Positions 26,030 to 34,307 of a DNA stretch of 64,000 nt are shown one piece after another. The position numbers and the translations under genes were made by a program. Below the pieces are notes generated by a model. The model had not been told where the DNA came from. It worked only from the letters and a program-made list of their open reading frames with translations, and searched no databases. How positions within the stretch are numbered: the first letter of the stretch is position 1; the number at the start of each line of letters is the position of its first letter. Origin of the DNA: JACVRW01 sp034664085. Lineage in GTDB: Bacteria; Actinomycetota; Thermoleophilia; Solirubrobacterales; Thermoleophilaceae. The DNA lies in assembly GCA_034664085.1 (NCBI GenBank), contig JAXDII010000025.1, forward strand, positions 25,970-89,969, read 5' to 3'.

Positions 26030-26491
26030 TCAGGCGAGGAGGCGTACTACGGACTCCGCAACACAGGCGGGTTTCTCGGATCCCTCCACCTCGACGGTCC
26101 ACTTGTAGGCGATCTGGTGCCAGCCGCCGCCGACCTCGTCGACGGACAGGGTCTCCACGCTCGCGCGGATGCGGCTGCCGGACGGCACCGGGGCCGGGAA
26201 GCGGATCTTGTTCCAGCCGTAGTTGAGGCCCATCTTGAAGCCGGTGGACTCCAGCAGCTCGGGCCGGAAGCCGTCGATCATCGCCAGCGTGCAGTTGCCG
26301 TGCGCGACCGTGGTGCCGAAGGGGCTCTCCGTCTTGGCGCGCTCCACGTCCACGTGGATCCACTGGTCGTCGCGGGACAGGTCCGCGAACTGGTTGATGT
26401 CCTCCTGGGTGACCTCGCGCCACTCGCTCGGACCGAGCGTCTGGCCGACGAGCGACCGGAGCTCCTCGATGCCGTTCACTGTGATCGTCAT
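26030..26491 (-). CDS. MaoC-family (R)-enoyl-CoA hydratase-like protein
   Basis: A 153-residue single hotdog domain. The hydratase-2 motif is present as FADLSRDDQWIHVDVERAK followed by TTVAHGNCTLAM, supplying the Asp/His pair (D near residue 40, H near 45). It probably hydrates enoyl-CoA with R stereochemistry. The ATG at 26491 is divergent from an enoyl-CoA hydratase of the other fold (26516), with only 24 bases between starts. Confidence 0.85.
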   Translation of the reverse strand: MTITVNGIEELRSLVGQTLGPSEWREVTQEDINQFADLSRDDQWIHVDVERAKTESPFGTTVAHGNCTLAMIDGFRPELLESTGFKMGLNYGWNKIRFPAPVPSGSRIRASVETLSVDEVGGGWHQIAYKWTVEVEGSEKPACVAESVVRLLA

Positions 26492-26515
26492 GGGCGTTCA
26501 GCCTACCCTGCGCGG

Positions 26516-27373
26516 ATGAGCTTCCAGGAGATCCGTTACGAGGTGTCCGACGGCGTTCTGACGATCACGCTGGACCGGCCCGACCGGCTCAACGCCTTCA
26601 CCCACACGATGCAGCACGAGCTGATCGGGGCGTTCGACCGCTCGGATGCCGACGACGACGTCCGCGCCGTCGTGGTGACCGGCGCGGGACGCGCCTTCTG
26701 CGCGGGCGCCGACCTCGGCGGCGGCGGCAGCACGTTCGACTGGCGCGAGCGGGAATCCGGCGCCGAGCCGGTGCCGCGCGACGGCGGCGGCCAGGTGTCG
26801 CTGCGCATCTTCGACTCGCTGAAGCCGGTGATCGCGGCGATCAACGGCCCCGCCGTGGGGGTCGGGATCACGATGACGCTGCCGATGGACATCCGGGTCG
26901 CGGCCGAGGGGGCCAAGATCGGCTTCGTCTTCACGCGGCGCGGCATCGTCCCGGAGGCGTGCTCGAGCTGGTTCCTGCCGCGCATCGTGGGGATCTCCCA
27001 GGCGCTGGAGTGGGTGGAGACCGGCCGCGTCTTCAGCGCCGAGGAGGCCATGGCCGGGGGCCTCGTCCGCAGCGTGCACCCGGCCGACGGCGTGGTCGAC
27101 GCCGCCCGCGCGCTCGCGCGCGAGATCGCCTCGGAGACAGCGCCCGTCTCGGTGGCGGTGGCGCGGCGGATGCTGTGGACGATGCTCGGCGCGTCACACC
27201 CGATGGAGGCCCACCGCGCCGATTCGCGTGCGATGTTCGCGCGCGGCCAGTCGGCGGACGCCCGCGAGGGCGTGGAGTCCTTCCTCGAGAAGCGGCCCGC
27301 GGCCTTCACCGACCGTGTCAGCGACGGCCTGCCGGAGCTGTTCCCGGGCGCGGAGGAGCCGGTGTTCCGGTAG
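26516..27373 (+). CDS. Enoyl-CoA hydratase/isomerase family protein
   Basis: A 285-residue crotonase-fold protein. The first oxyanion segment is VVVTGAGRAFCAGADLGGGG and the second is AINGPAVGVGITMTLPMDIRVAAEGAKIGFVF, followed by RRGIVPEACSSWFLPRIVG, in which the Glu is a likely catalytic acid. A Gly-rich insertion (GGGGSTFDWRERESG) follows the first motif. The ATG at 26516 gives the standard N-terminus. It faces the MaoC gene divergently. The exact substrate is unclear. Confidence 0.85.
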   Translation: MSFQEIRYEVSDGVLTITLDRPDRLNAFTHTMQHELIGAFDRSDADDDVRAVVVTGAGRAFCAGADLGGGGSTFDWRERESGAEPVPRDGGGQVSLRIFDSLKPVIAAINGPAVGVGITMTLPMDIRVAAEGAKIGFVFTRRGIVPEACSSWFLPRIVGISQALEWVETGRVFSAEEAMAGGLVRSVHPADGVVDAARALAREIASETAPVSVAVARRMLWTMLGASHPMEAHRADSRAMFARGQSADAREGVESFLEKRPAAFTDRVSDGLPELFPGAEEPVFR

Positions 27374-27400
27374 GGCTGTGGGCGCCTCGGCCGCTCGCGC

Positions 27401-28078
27401 TCAGCCGCGGTGGTACCAGGGCTCGGCGCGCAGCGCGGCGGCGAGCTCTGCGCGGCCGTCCGCGAGCACGGGCTGGCCGTGGGTGACCAGCACCCTGTCG
27501 AAGTCGAGCTCGAGCAGCGGCTCGAGCGTCGGGTTGAAGCGTTCGCGGTAGAAGCGGCTTACGTCGTCGTCGACGCTGCGCTCCGACCAGACGCGCAGGG
27601 CGCCGCCCACCTCGGCCACGGCGTCGCCGAAGGCGAGCGCGCGATGGCTCGGGAGGTACAGCGGGGTCTCGAAGCGCCGCGGCTTGCCGATCCGGTGCGC
27701 CGACACGCCGGCCGGCAGCTCGTCGCCCGGCTCGAAGGCGCGGAAGCCGGACTCGTCTTCGAGTCGCTTCCGGCACGCGGCGTGGCCCCAGATCGTCGTC
27801 TCGAGCCGGTCGCGGTAGCGGTCGCGCAGCTGCTCAGAGCTGCGCACGTGGTACGGGATCGTTATCAGGATCGCGAGCCGCTCGCCCAGCGCGGACTCGA
27901 TCAGCTCGAGCACCGGCTCGGGCTCGGGCGGCAGCAGCGGATCGATCAGGACCGTCTCGTGGCCTGCCTTAAGCGCGAAGCAGGCCACCTCGCTCCCGAA
28001 GTCGCCCGGGTGCCACTCGGGGTGCCGTGTCGTCCAGCGCCAGAGGCCGGTTGCGAGTTGCTCCGGGGCGGCCGCCAC
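27401..28078 (-). CDS. Degenerate metallo-beta-lactamase-fold protein
   Basis: A 225-residue protein resembling MBL-fold hydrolases in its strand order (TVLIDPLLPPE, AILITIPYHVRSSEQL, LAFGDAVAEVGGALRVW, RVLVTHGQPVLADG). The zinc motif HxHxDH is missing; only isolated histidines remain at IPYHVRSSE and VTHGQP. It may have lost metal-dependent hydrolysis or bind another ligand. It starts at a GTG (28078). Function unknown. Confidence 0.6.
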   Translation of the reverse strand: MAAAPEQLATGLWRWTTRHPEWHPGDFGSEVACFALKAGHETVLIDPLLPPEPEPVLELIESALGERLAILITIPYHVRSSEQLRDRYRDRLETTIWGHAACRKRLEDESGFRAFEPGDELPAGVSAHRIGKPRRFETPLYLPSHRALAFGDAVAEVGGALRVWSERSVDDDVSRFYRERFNPTLEPLLELDFDRVLVTHGQPVLADGRAELAAALRAEPWYHRG

Positions 28079-28100
28079 TGGGCGGCACTATGGCGGGTCG

Positions 28101-28337
28101 TCAGCCGGCCAGGCGCTTGCGGAGCAGCTCCTTGCCCTGTTCCGCACCCTTGCGGCTGGTCTCCTGGGCGCGCCGGAAGAAGTCGGCGAGTTCCGAGTCG
28201 CCCTCGCGCTCGGAGTCCTGGACGTAGATCTCGAGCCGGAGCGCGTTGGACAGACACTGCTCCGTGAACCAGATGATGTTGTAGTCCTTGTCCTTGGTGC
28301 CGGTGACCTGCCCGGTCTCCGTGTCACTGATCGACAT
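28101..28337 (-). CDS. Small conserved-looking hypothetical protein (78 aa)
   Basis: A 78-residue charged, helical protein with no membrane segment. The central part reads YNIIWFTEQCLSNALRLEIY, then a Glu/Arg/Lys-rich helix. A strong ribosome-binding site (GGGGAGGAG, 7 bases before the ATG at 28337) supports it as a real gene. I do not recognise the family. It lies 22 bases upstream of the MBL-like gene on the same strand. Confidence 0.65.
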   Translation of the reverse strand: MSISDTETGQVTGTKDKDYNIIWFTEQCLSNALRLEIYVQDSEREGDSELADFFRRAQETSRKGAEQGKELLRKRLAG

Positions 28338-28394
28338 TGGAGCTCTCCTCCCCTGGGGATCGGTACCAGACAGTCGTACCCGGGCGGACCGCCG

Positions 28395-29747
28395 TCATTC
28401 CACCAGCCTCACCTCCATGCTCCAGGCCGCCGACGGGTCCCCGGCGCCGCCGAGCAGCCCAAGGATCTTCGCGACGTAGGAGCGCGTCTCCGGATAGGGC
28501 GGGATGCACATGCACCCCGCGACCGCGCCCTCGCCCGCGTTGTAGGCGGCCAGCGCCAGCGGGACCGACGCGAAGCGGCGCAGGAGGTCGCGCATCAGGT
28601 GCGCCTGGGCGTCGATCGCCGCGACGGGATCGAAGGGGTTGTCCAGTCCGACCGCGTCGGCAGTGCCCGGCATGAACTGGGCGATGCCCTGTGCTCCGGC
28701 CGGGCTGCGGGCGAACGGGTTGAAGCCGGATTCGGCGTAGAGCTGAGCGGCCAGGAGCGCCGCGCCCACGTTCCAGCGCTGCGCCGCGCGGGTGATCGCC
28801 TCGTGGTAGGCGGCCGGCACGAACGCCGGCAGCGTGCGGCCCCGCTCGCCGTCGCCGCGCCCCCCGAAGCCGACCGAGGCCGAGCCGGGGTTCATCGTGT
28901 AGCCGAAGTGCCAGGCTTCCCATTCGTAGCGCTTGATGAAGCCGAACCGGCGGCTGTTGGCTTCGAGCCAGGCGTAGGCCGCCGGCGGTCCGAGGTCGAG
29001 CTCCGTGGCGTAGCGGTGCAGGCTCGTGCCCGGCGGCGCGACCCACTTTGGATCGGGGTGCGCCGCGAACAGGCGCGCCTGCTCGGCGTCCGACCGGTAG
29101 CCGGAGGTGACCAGCAACGACAGTCCGGCTTCGCGCCGCGCAGCCGCGTCCATCCGATCGAAGACCGCGGCGACGTCGGGGCGCATCGGCTTGCCCTGCC
29201 GGTAGGCCAGCGGGCCGGAGTAGCCGCCGCCGCTCGCCTGCCCGGGCATTTCGGGGCCGCCGGCCCCGACGGTGAGCTCGGCGGTCGCCTTCGCACGAAC
29301 CTCGACCGGGTGCCGCCGACCATCGGGCAGGCTCACGTCGGCCTCGTCGCGGACGGCAACCGTGACGCGCGTGGGCGCGAAGCGACTCTCGTCGAACGCG
29401 ACCGCGACCCGCCGCTGCTGGACACCGTTGCGACGCGCGCCACGCAGCGCTGCCGCCCGGGCCAGCGCGACGTAAGCCGGGCTCGACAGGTACCGCGAGT
29501 TTGGGACTCCGCCCTCGAGCACGGCTGGCTCGAACAGCCGGGTGAAGTTGCGCCGCATCACTTGCGCGGCGGACACAGCCGCGAGATCGGCGGCACGCTG
29601 AGAGTGCCCGCGCGCGCCGAGTGCCTGCCCGAAGCCAAACAGTACGAGCGCGCCGGCCAGCACCGCGGCGAGCACGCCGAGCATGAGCAGGGCGGCCTGG
29701 CCGCACTCGCGGCGAGCATCGGTGCTCCGAGGTTCTCCCAAGGCCAT
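28395..29747 (-). CDS. TadG-like anchor fused to D,D-carboxypeptidase and lytic transglycosylase
   Basis: A 450-residue protein from the ATG at 29747. Residues 16-60 (GQAALLMLGVLAAVLAGALVLFGFG and AADLAAVSA) are the TadE/TadG-type N-terminal helix. Residues 190-285 are an M15/VanY D,D-peptidase: SGYRSDAEQARLF, H244 in SLHRYATELD, catalytic E277 and zinc ligand H280 in EWEAWH. Residues 310-425 are an SLT lytic transglycosylase: catalytic E339 in AESGFNP, GAQGIAQFMPGTA and AYNAGEGAV. It could both trim peptide stems and cut glycan strands at the membrane surface, perhaps for assembly of a surface structure. All catalytic residues are present. Confidence 0.85.
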   Translation of the reverse strand: MALGEPRSTDARRECGQAALLMLGVLAAVLAGALVLFGFGQALGARGHSQRAADLAAVSAAQVMRRNFTRLFEPAVLEGGVPNSRYLSSPAYVALARAAALRGARRNGVQQRRVAVAFDESRFAPTRVTVAVRDEADVSLPDGRRHPVEVRAKATAELTVGAGGPEMPGQASGGGYSGPLAYRQGKPMRPDVAAVFDRMDAAARREAGLSLLVTSGYRSDAEQARLFAAHPDPKWVAPPGTSLHRYATELDLGPPAAYAWLEANSRRFGFIKRYEWEAWHFGYTMNPGSASVGFGGRGDGERGRTLPAFVPAAYHEAITRAAQRWNVGAALLAAQLYAESGFNPFARSPAGAQGIAQFMPGTADAVGLDNPFDPVAAIDAQAHLMRDLLRRFASVPLALAAYNAGEGAVAGCMCIPPYPETRSYVAKILGLLGGAGDPSAAWSMEVRLVE

Positions 29748-30092
29748 GGACGGCACCCTCGCCGGCCCCGAGTCACGGCTCAACGCGCCTGTGCAACAAG
29801 TCAGCGATGCCCACGGAACAGGTGCGCCAGCATCCACCCGCTGGAGGGTCCGCTACTGCCCGCGCGTGAGGCTGGCGGGGACGGTCAGAGGAGTACCATT
29901 CCTTTAGCTGGCCCTGTGGCCAACAGTCCCGGCCGAAGAAGCGGTATTACGCCGACTCGCCGGATCCCAGCGCGACGAGGCAACGCACTATTGAGGCGAC
30001 GGGATCGACTGCGGGGCCAGTTCTTGATTGACGACGACCCTGGTCGGGCATGGTTCGTGCGCGTCGCGGTCTGAGCGATAGATTGCTCGTAG
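29748..30092. other. Intergenic region, no gene seen
   Basis: These 345 bases lie between two divergent genes and show no reading frame with coding character or a supported start. They presumably hold the promoters of the cell-wall enzyme and of the small zinc-motif protein. Confidence 0.5.
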
Positions 30093-30311
30093 ATGGCGGG
30101 TGGCGACCACCCCACAGTTGAGCTGACAGTTTCCGTCAAGGCGCCGTGCCAGGAGTGCGGCGGCCGGGGCTACATCGAGACGGTGACCGCGGGCGGCCAC
30201 ATCGCTGCCGACCCGACGACGAAATGCCTGACCTGCAGCGGTAGGGGTCTCATCCCGGAGGACATGCCCCTCTCTCAGTTCCGAGAGCTACTGGCAAGTC
30301 ATTTTCGCTAG
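30093..30311 (+). CDS. Small DnaJ-type zinc-motif protein
   Basis: A 72-residue protein with two CxxCxGxG motifs, CQECGGRG and CLTCSGRG, separated by 24 residues. This is half of the DnaJ Cys-rich domain and enough to bind one zinc ion. Such stand-alone proteins may assist folding or bind nucleic acid; the role is unknown. The ribosome-binding site before the ATG is weak, so the start is uncertain. Confidence 0.6.
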   Translation: MAGGDHPTVELTVSVKAPCQECGGRGYIETVTAGGHIAADPTTKCLTCSGRGLIPEDMPLSQFRELLASHFR

Positions 30312-30855
30312 CGGTTTCGGGCCCGGGACTGCTACCGCGGCGAGGTCCGCCACGGTGACCGGAAGGCGGACCCCGTCGCCTACCGCGAGCGTGTGCCCGA
30401 TCCAGTCGGTCTCGACTCCGGGACGGCTAGCGAAGGTTCGCGCTCCTAGGGGAGGCCGCCTAACCCCGGGTGGTAGTGTGCTTCAGGATTGCTCGTACGT
30501 TAGGTCTCACTCTCTCTCTTCCTCTCGCGCGACCCCGATAGAGGGACCAGGAAGGCTTGAGGACGATGACGAGCAAAGAGCGACACCGTGCCGCCGAAGG
30601 GGCAGCGCGACGGCGAGGTGGACTGCACCGCGCCGACGGCGACCGCCAGGTTGGGCGGGCCATCAACGCCCGGCACGACCTGGCTACGCGCGGAGTTGGC
30701 CGTGCCTGGCTAAACCGCCGCGAGGTCGGCCGTGCAGATCCTCGCTACACGCACCTCGAGGCCTCGCACGATTAAGCCAGCCGCCCACGCAGCGAGGGGA
30801 ACGGCGACGAGCGGCCGACCGCGGAATCCGGCAGCGACCCAAGGAGGTGGGCACC
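30312..30855. other. 544-base stretch without a supported gene
   Basis: No frame here has good coding character. A pyrimidine-rich run (about 30505-30530, TCTCACTCTCTCTCTTCCTC) is the only obvious compositional feature. A short frame beginning near 30566 lacks recognisable features. The region ends in the strong ribosome-binding site of the next gene. Confidence 0.5.
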
Positions 30856-31152
30856 GTGAAAAAAGTCCCCGAGGGGCCGCCAACATCGTTCGTGATCGTC
30901 GAGCTAGCGACCCCGCCGCGCCAGGCGTTCCGCTTCGCGGAGCAGGCGGACGCCCTGCGTCTTGCCGAGCGGCTGCGCCGAGCGGACCCGGATGCCGCCG
31001 TCCGGACGCAAACGCCCGAGGAGGCGCGCGATGTACTACTCGACCTCGCGTTCCTCCCCGAGGACGCCATTGGCCCGCTGATCATCATGGAGTCGCGGCA
31101 TCTCGACCGCAAGACCGTGCAGGGCCACTTCCGAGCGGTATCGAGCGCATGA
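30856..31152 (+). CDS. Hypothetical protein (98 aa)
   Basis: A 98-residue protein starting at a GTG with a near-perfect ribosome-binding site AAGGAGGTGG at 30841-30850. Its composition is amphipathic (SFVIVELATPPRQAF, ALRLAERLRRADPDA, FLPEDAIGPLIIMESRHL). There are no cysteines, signal or membrane helix. I do not recognise it. The frame is open well upstream, but the ribosome-binding site fixes the start. Confidence 0.65.
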   Translation: MKKVPEGPPTSFVIVELATPPRQAFRFAEQADALRLAERLRRADPDAAVRTQTPEEARDVLLDLAFLPEDAIGPLIIMESRHLDRKTVQGHFRAVSSA

Positions 31153-31276
31153 CGCTGAGCACGATCACACGCGATCGAGGAGCCGGCATCACGGCGGCCA
31201 ATTGCGTCCGTGGGCGATCGGGAGCGGCGCCGACGCGTCACGAGCCCTGCCAGGCGAGACCGACGAGTGGACCCCC

Positions 31277-32479
31277 ATGACGAACATCATCTGCGTTCTC
31301 TATGACGACCCCGAGAGCGGGTATCCGCCGTCCTACGCGCGCGACTCCATACCCACGATCGAGGAGTACCACGGCGGCCAGAAGACACCGTCTCCCGAGG
31401 ACATCGACTTCACGCCGGGGGAGCTGCTGGGCTGCGTGTCGGGCGAGCTCGGGTTGCGCGAGTTCGTGGAAGGACGCGGGCACAACCTGATCGTCACCTC
31501 CGACAAGGAAGGCCCCGACTCGGTGCTCGATCGCGAGCTGCCTGAGGCCGAGATCGTGATCTCGCAGCCCTTCTGGCCCGCCTACCTGACCGCGGAGCGG
31601 ATCGCAACAGCGCCCAAGCTCAAGCTGGCGGTGACCGCGGGGATCGGCTCCGACCACGTGGACATCGACGCGGCCATCGAGAACGGCATCACCGTCGCGG
31701 AGGTCACCTTCTCGAACAGCATCAGCGTCTCCGAGCACGTGGTCATGATGATCCTCGCGCTCGTGCGCAACTACATCCCGTCCTACCAGCGGGTGATCGA
31801 CAGGGGCTGGAACATCGCCGACTGCGTGTCGCGGTCCTATGACCTGGAGGGCATGGAGGTCGGGACCGTAGGGGCCGGGCGGATCGGCTCCGCGGTGCTG
31901 CGACGGCTCAAGCCCTTCGAGGTGGGCCTGCACTACACGGATCGCCACCGCCTCCCCGAGGACGTGGAGCGAGAGCTCGACCTCACCTACCACGAGAGCA
32001 CCCAGGACATGGTGCCCGAGTGCGACGTGGTCACGATCAACGCGCCGCTGCACTCCGAGACGGAGGGCCTCTTCGACGACGAGCTCATCGCACAGATGCG
32101 CCGCGGCGCATACCTCATCAACACCGCGCGCGGCAAGATCTGCGACCGCGACGCGATCGTACAGGCGCTCGAGTCGGGCCAGCTCGCCGGCTACGCCGGC
32201 GATGTCTGGTACCCCCAGCCCGCCCCGAAGGACCACCCCTGGCGGACCATGCCCCACCACGGCATGACCCCGCACACCTCGGGCACCAGCCTGTCGGCCC
32301 AGGCCCGCTACGCCGCCGGTACCCGGGAGATCCTCGAGTGCTGGTTCGACGACCGCCCGATCCGCGAGGAGTACCTGATCGTTCAAGGCGGCAAGCTCGC
32401 CGGGGCCGGCGCGCACTCCTACAGCGCCGGCGGCGCCACGGGCGGCTCGGAGGGGGCCGCCCGGTTCAAGGCCGGATGA
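31277..32479 (+). CDS. fdh: NAD-dependent formate dehydrogenase
   Basis: A 400-residue D-2-hydroxyacid-dehydrogenase-family enzyme oxidising formate to CO2 with NAD+. It matches the metal-free FDH of methylotrophs throughout. It has TAGIGSDHVDIDAAI, SVSEHVVMMILALVRNY, the NAD loop GTVGAGRIGSAVLRRL, Asp in HYTDRHRLPEDVE (NAD rather than NADP preference), catalytic Arg in NTARGKICDRDA, and the Gln/His pair PQPAP and MTPHTSGTSLSAQ. The end AGAHSYSAGGATGGSEGAA is also typical. The ATG at 31277 gives the usual N-terminus. Formate is the product of the formamidase encoded 4 kb downstream. Confidence 0.95.
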   Translation: MTNIICVLYDDPESGYPPSYARDSIPTIEEYHGGQKTPSPEDIDFTPGELLGCVSGELGLREFVEGRGHNLIVTSDKEGPDSVLDRELPEAEIVISQPFWPAYLTAERIATAPKLKLAVTAGIGSDHVDIDAAIENGITVAEVTFSNSISVSEHVVMMILALVRNYIPSYQRVIDRGWNIADCVSRSYDLEGMEVGTVGAGRIGSAVLRRLKPFEVGLHYTDRHRLPEDVERELDLTYHESTQDMVPECDVVTINAPLHSETEGLFDDELIAQMRRGAYLINTARGKICDRDAIVQALESGQLAGYAGDVWYPQPAPKDHPWRTMPHHGMTPHTSGTSLSAQARYAAGTREILECWFDDRPIREEYLIVQGGKLAGAGAHSYSAGGATGGSEGAARFKAG

Positions 32480-32482
32480 TGG

Positions 32483-33550
32483 TCACCACGCGCCGTCCAG
32501 GCTCCCGTGCGTAGTGTCGCCGGCGCGCTGCCGGTAGCCGGGCACGATCAGGGATGTGACGATCCCGTGCTCGACCGTCAACTCGTCGATCAGCGGCCAG
32601 AGCTCTGCCACCCGCTGCGGCCGGTCGATGTACACCGTGTACGTCGGGCGATGGCTCGCCACCTGGCCGAGCTTGTCGCCGTGCGGCGGTTCGTCGCTGG
32701 AGAAACCCCAGTCGCCCAGGATCGTCGTCGCCCCGGCGGCGCGGGCGACGCGCAGGCGGCGGGTGAGCTCGCTGTAGAGCGCGTGATCGCCGACGTTCGC
32801 GCTACGCCGGGTGTAGACGCGGATCGTTTGCCACACATCGGAGCGGTACGCGGCTGCGCTCGCCGCGCTCGGAGGAGGCTCCAGCAGCTTGCCGTCGTGT
32901 TTGACTTCGGCGATTCGCTCGAGCGTCACAACCGGTCGCGGAAGCAGCTCGGCAAGCTGGACGAGCGATCGCCGCAGCGGCTCCGGCGGACCGACGGAGA
33001 TGGTCACCATCGGCGCTGAGGCGTTCCGGAACAGGCGAGCTCGCCGGCGCCGCCCGCCGAGCAGCCCGTCGACACCCGCGAGCACGATCGCGCCGCTCGC
33101 CCCGGAGTCCCGCAGCACGTTGACGGCCTCGCGATAGGCGATCCGCCCGCGCACCCGCTCGTCGGACCCGCAGTAGATCGTCAGCTTCGCCGCCCTGCCG
33201 TGGCCCTCCGGGATCTCGGCGCGAGCCACGTCGTCCGCGGTCGCGAGGCGCGCACGCTCGAGGGTCAGGAGACCTCGAGGCACGGCGCGGTCGACGTCAT
33301 CGAGCACGGCCCTGATCCGGTCTCGAGCGTCGACCGCCCAGGCGAGCAGCGGGAGGTCCGTCGAGACGTCCGGGAAGCGCTGAGCATGTAGGAGCCGGTT
33401 GATCCCAAAGCCCTCGATGCCGCGCAACAGGGCGCCCACGGCCAGGCCGTGGTCGGCAAAGCAGTCCATCACGGCGTCGGCCGCCAGCCGCCGCCCGGAC
33501 GTGACACCGTCCCCGAAGTAGACGGACAGCTTGAGCGCGTTGGCGATCAC
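32483..33550 (-). CDS. DUF190-domain protein
   Basis: A 355-residue protein made of three similar DUF190 units: LKLSVYFGDGVTSGRR with GIEGFGINR, then LTIYCGSDERVRGRI with LAGVDGLLGG, then IRVYTRRSANVGDHALYSEL. DUF190 genes commonly accompany CrcB/FluC fluoride-channel genes; the fold is PII-like and may bind nucleotides. It starts at a GTG overlapping the FluC stop (GTGA) and is the last gene of the run. In the third unit the usual glycine segment is degenerate. Confidence 0.8.
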   Translation of the reverse strand: MIANALKLSVYFGDGVTSGRRLAADAVMDCFADHGLAVGALLRGIEGFGINRLLHAQRFPDVSTDLPLLAWAVDARDRIRAVLDDVDRAVPRGLLTLERARLATADDVARAEIPEGHGRAAKLTIYCGSDERVRGRIAYREAVNVLRDSGASGAIVLAGVDGLLGGRRRRARLFRNASAPMVTISVGPPEPLRRSLVQLAELLPRPVVTLERIAEVKHDGKLLEPPPSAASAAAYRSDVWQTIRVYTRRSANVGDHALYSELTRRLRVARAAGATTILGDWGFSSDEPPHGDKLGQVASHRPTYTVYIDRPQRVAELWPLIDELTVEHGIVTSLIVPGYRQRAGDTTHGSLDGAW

Positions 33551-33918
33551 GCGAGCGCCCCGCCGATCAGCCATCCCAGGCCGGTCGTCGCCAGTCCGGC
33601 GACCATCGAGCCGAGCAGGTACAGCCACAGCACGGTCCACGCGCCGTCCTCGCCAAGCCGCTGGGCCTCGAACATCCAGGTGGAGAACGTGGTGTACGCG
33701 CCGAGCAGGCCGGTGCCGAGGGTCAGATGCGCATCGCCGGTGACGGTCAGGCCAGTGAGCAACCCGAGCAGGAATCCGCCGCTGAGGTTGACGGCGAACG
33801 TTCCGTACGGGAAGTCGCTCGGACATGCGGCCGTGAGGGCGCGCCCGACCCAGAAGCGCCCGTAAGAACCCGCTGCCCCGCAGAGCGCGACCCCCGTCCA
33901 TGCAAGCACCTCGGTCAT
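33547..33918 (-). CDS. crcB: FluC/CrcB fluoride channel, subunit 1
   Basis: A 123-residue protein with four membrane helices. Hallmarks are GAAGSYGRFWVGR, the Asn of the channel lining in GTFAVNLSGGFLLG, and the Phe-box/sodium region GLLGAYTTFSTWMFEA. FluC channels are dual-topology dimers letting fluoride out of the cell. The ATG at 33918 overlaps the stop of the second FluC gene, consistent with a heterodimer pair. No fluoride riboswitch was recognised upstream. Confidence 0.92.
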   Translation of the reverse strand: MTEVLAWTGVALCGAAGSYGRFWVGRALTAACPSDFPYGTFAVNLSGGFLLGLLTGLTVTGDAHLTLGTGLLGAYTTFSTWMFEAQRLGEDGAWTVLWLYLLGSMVAGLATTGLGWLIGGALA

Positions 33919-34307
33919 CCGTACCGCCGCCTCCGTGCGACGACGGTCGCCCCAACCGCCACCAGCATCCCCGCGGCCAGGCTCACCACGGCGTAGCCCG
34001 TGGCCAGCCCGGGATGGCCGTCCTTGGCCAGCGCGATGGTCTCGACCTGGAAGGTGGAAAACGTCGTCAGGGCGCCGCAGAAGCCGACGCCCAGCAGGAA
34101 CCGCCAGTAGCGCGTCGGCGCCACCATCTCGGTCAGGCGCGTGGACGCCCAGGCGAGCACCAACGCGCCGGCGAGGTTGACCGTGAACGTCGCCCAGGGC
34201 CACTGCCCGGGCTCTCGCGGCAGCGCCTCCCCGACACCGGCGCGAACGAGCGCGCCGGCGGCGCCCCCCGCGAGGATTGCCAGAGCCTGCAGCCCCGGGA
34301 CCGTCAC
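33915..34307 (-). CDS. crcB: FluC/CrcB fluoride channel, subunit 2
   Basis: A 130-residue four-helix protein with GGAAGALVRAGVGE, ATFTVNLAGALVLAW (pore Asn), and GVGFCGALTTFSTFQVET. It is paralogous to the next gene. It starts at a GTG (34307) that overlaps the stop of the PucR regulator by four bases, so channel and regulator are translated from one message, an unusual pairing. Confidence 0.92.
   Translation of the reverse strand: MTVPGLQALAILAGGAAGALVRAGVGEALPREPGQWPWATFTVNLAGALVLAWASTRLTEMVAPTRYWRFLLGVGFCGALTTFSTFQVETIALAKDGHPGLATGYAVVSLAAGMLVAVGATVVARRRRYG

Noticed and set aside
30557..30775. A 72-codon frame in the gene-poor stretch at 30.3-30.9 kb
   Set aside because: It has a modest ribosome-binding site, but the translated sequence is Arg/Gly/Ala-rich with no hydrophobic core or family pattern.
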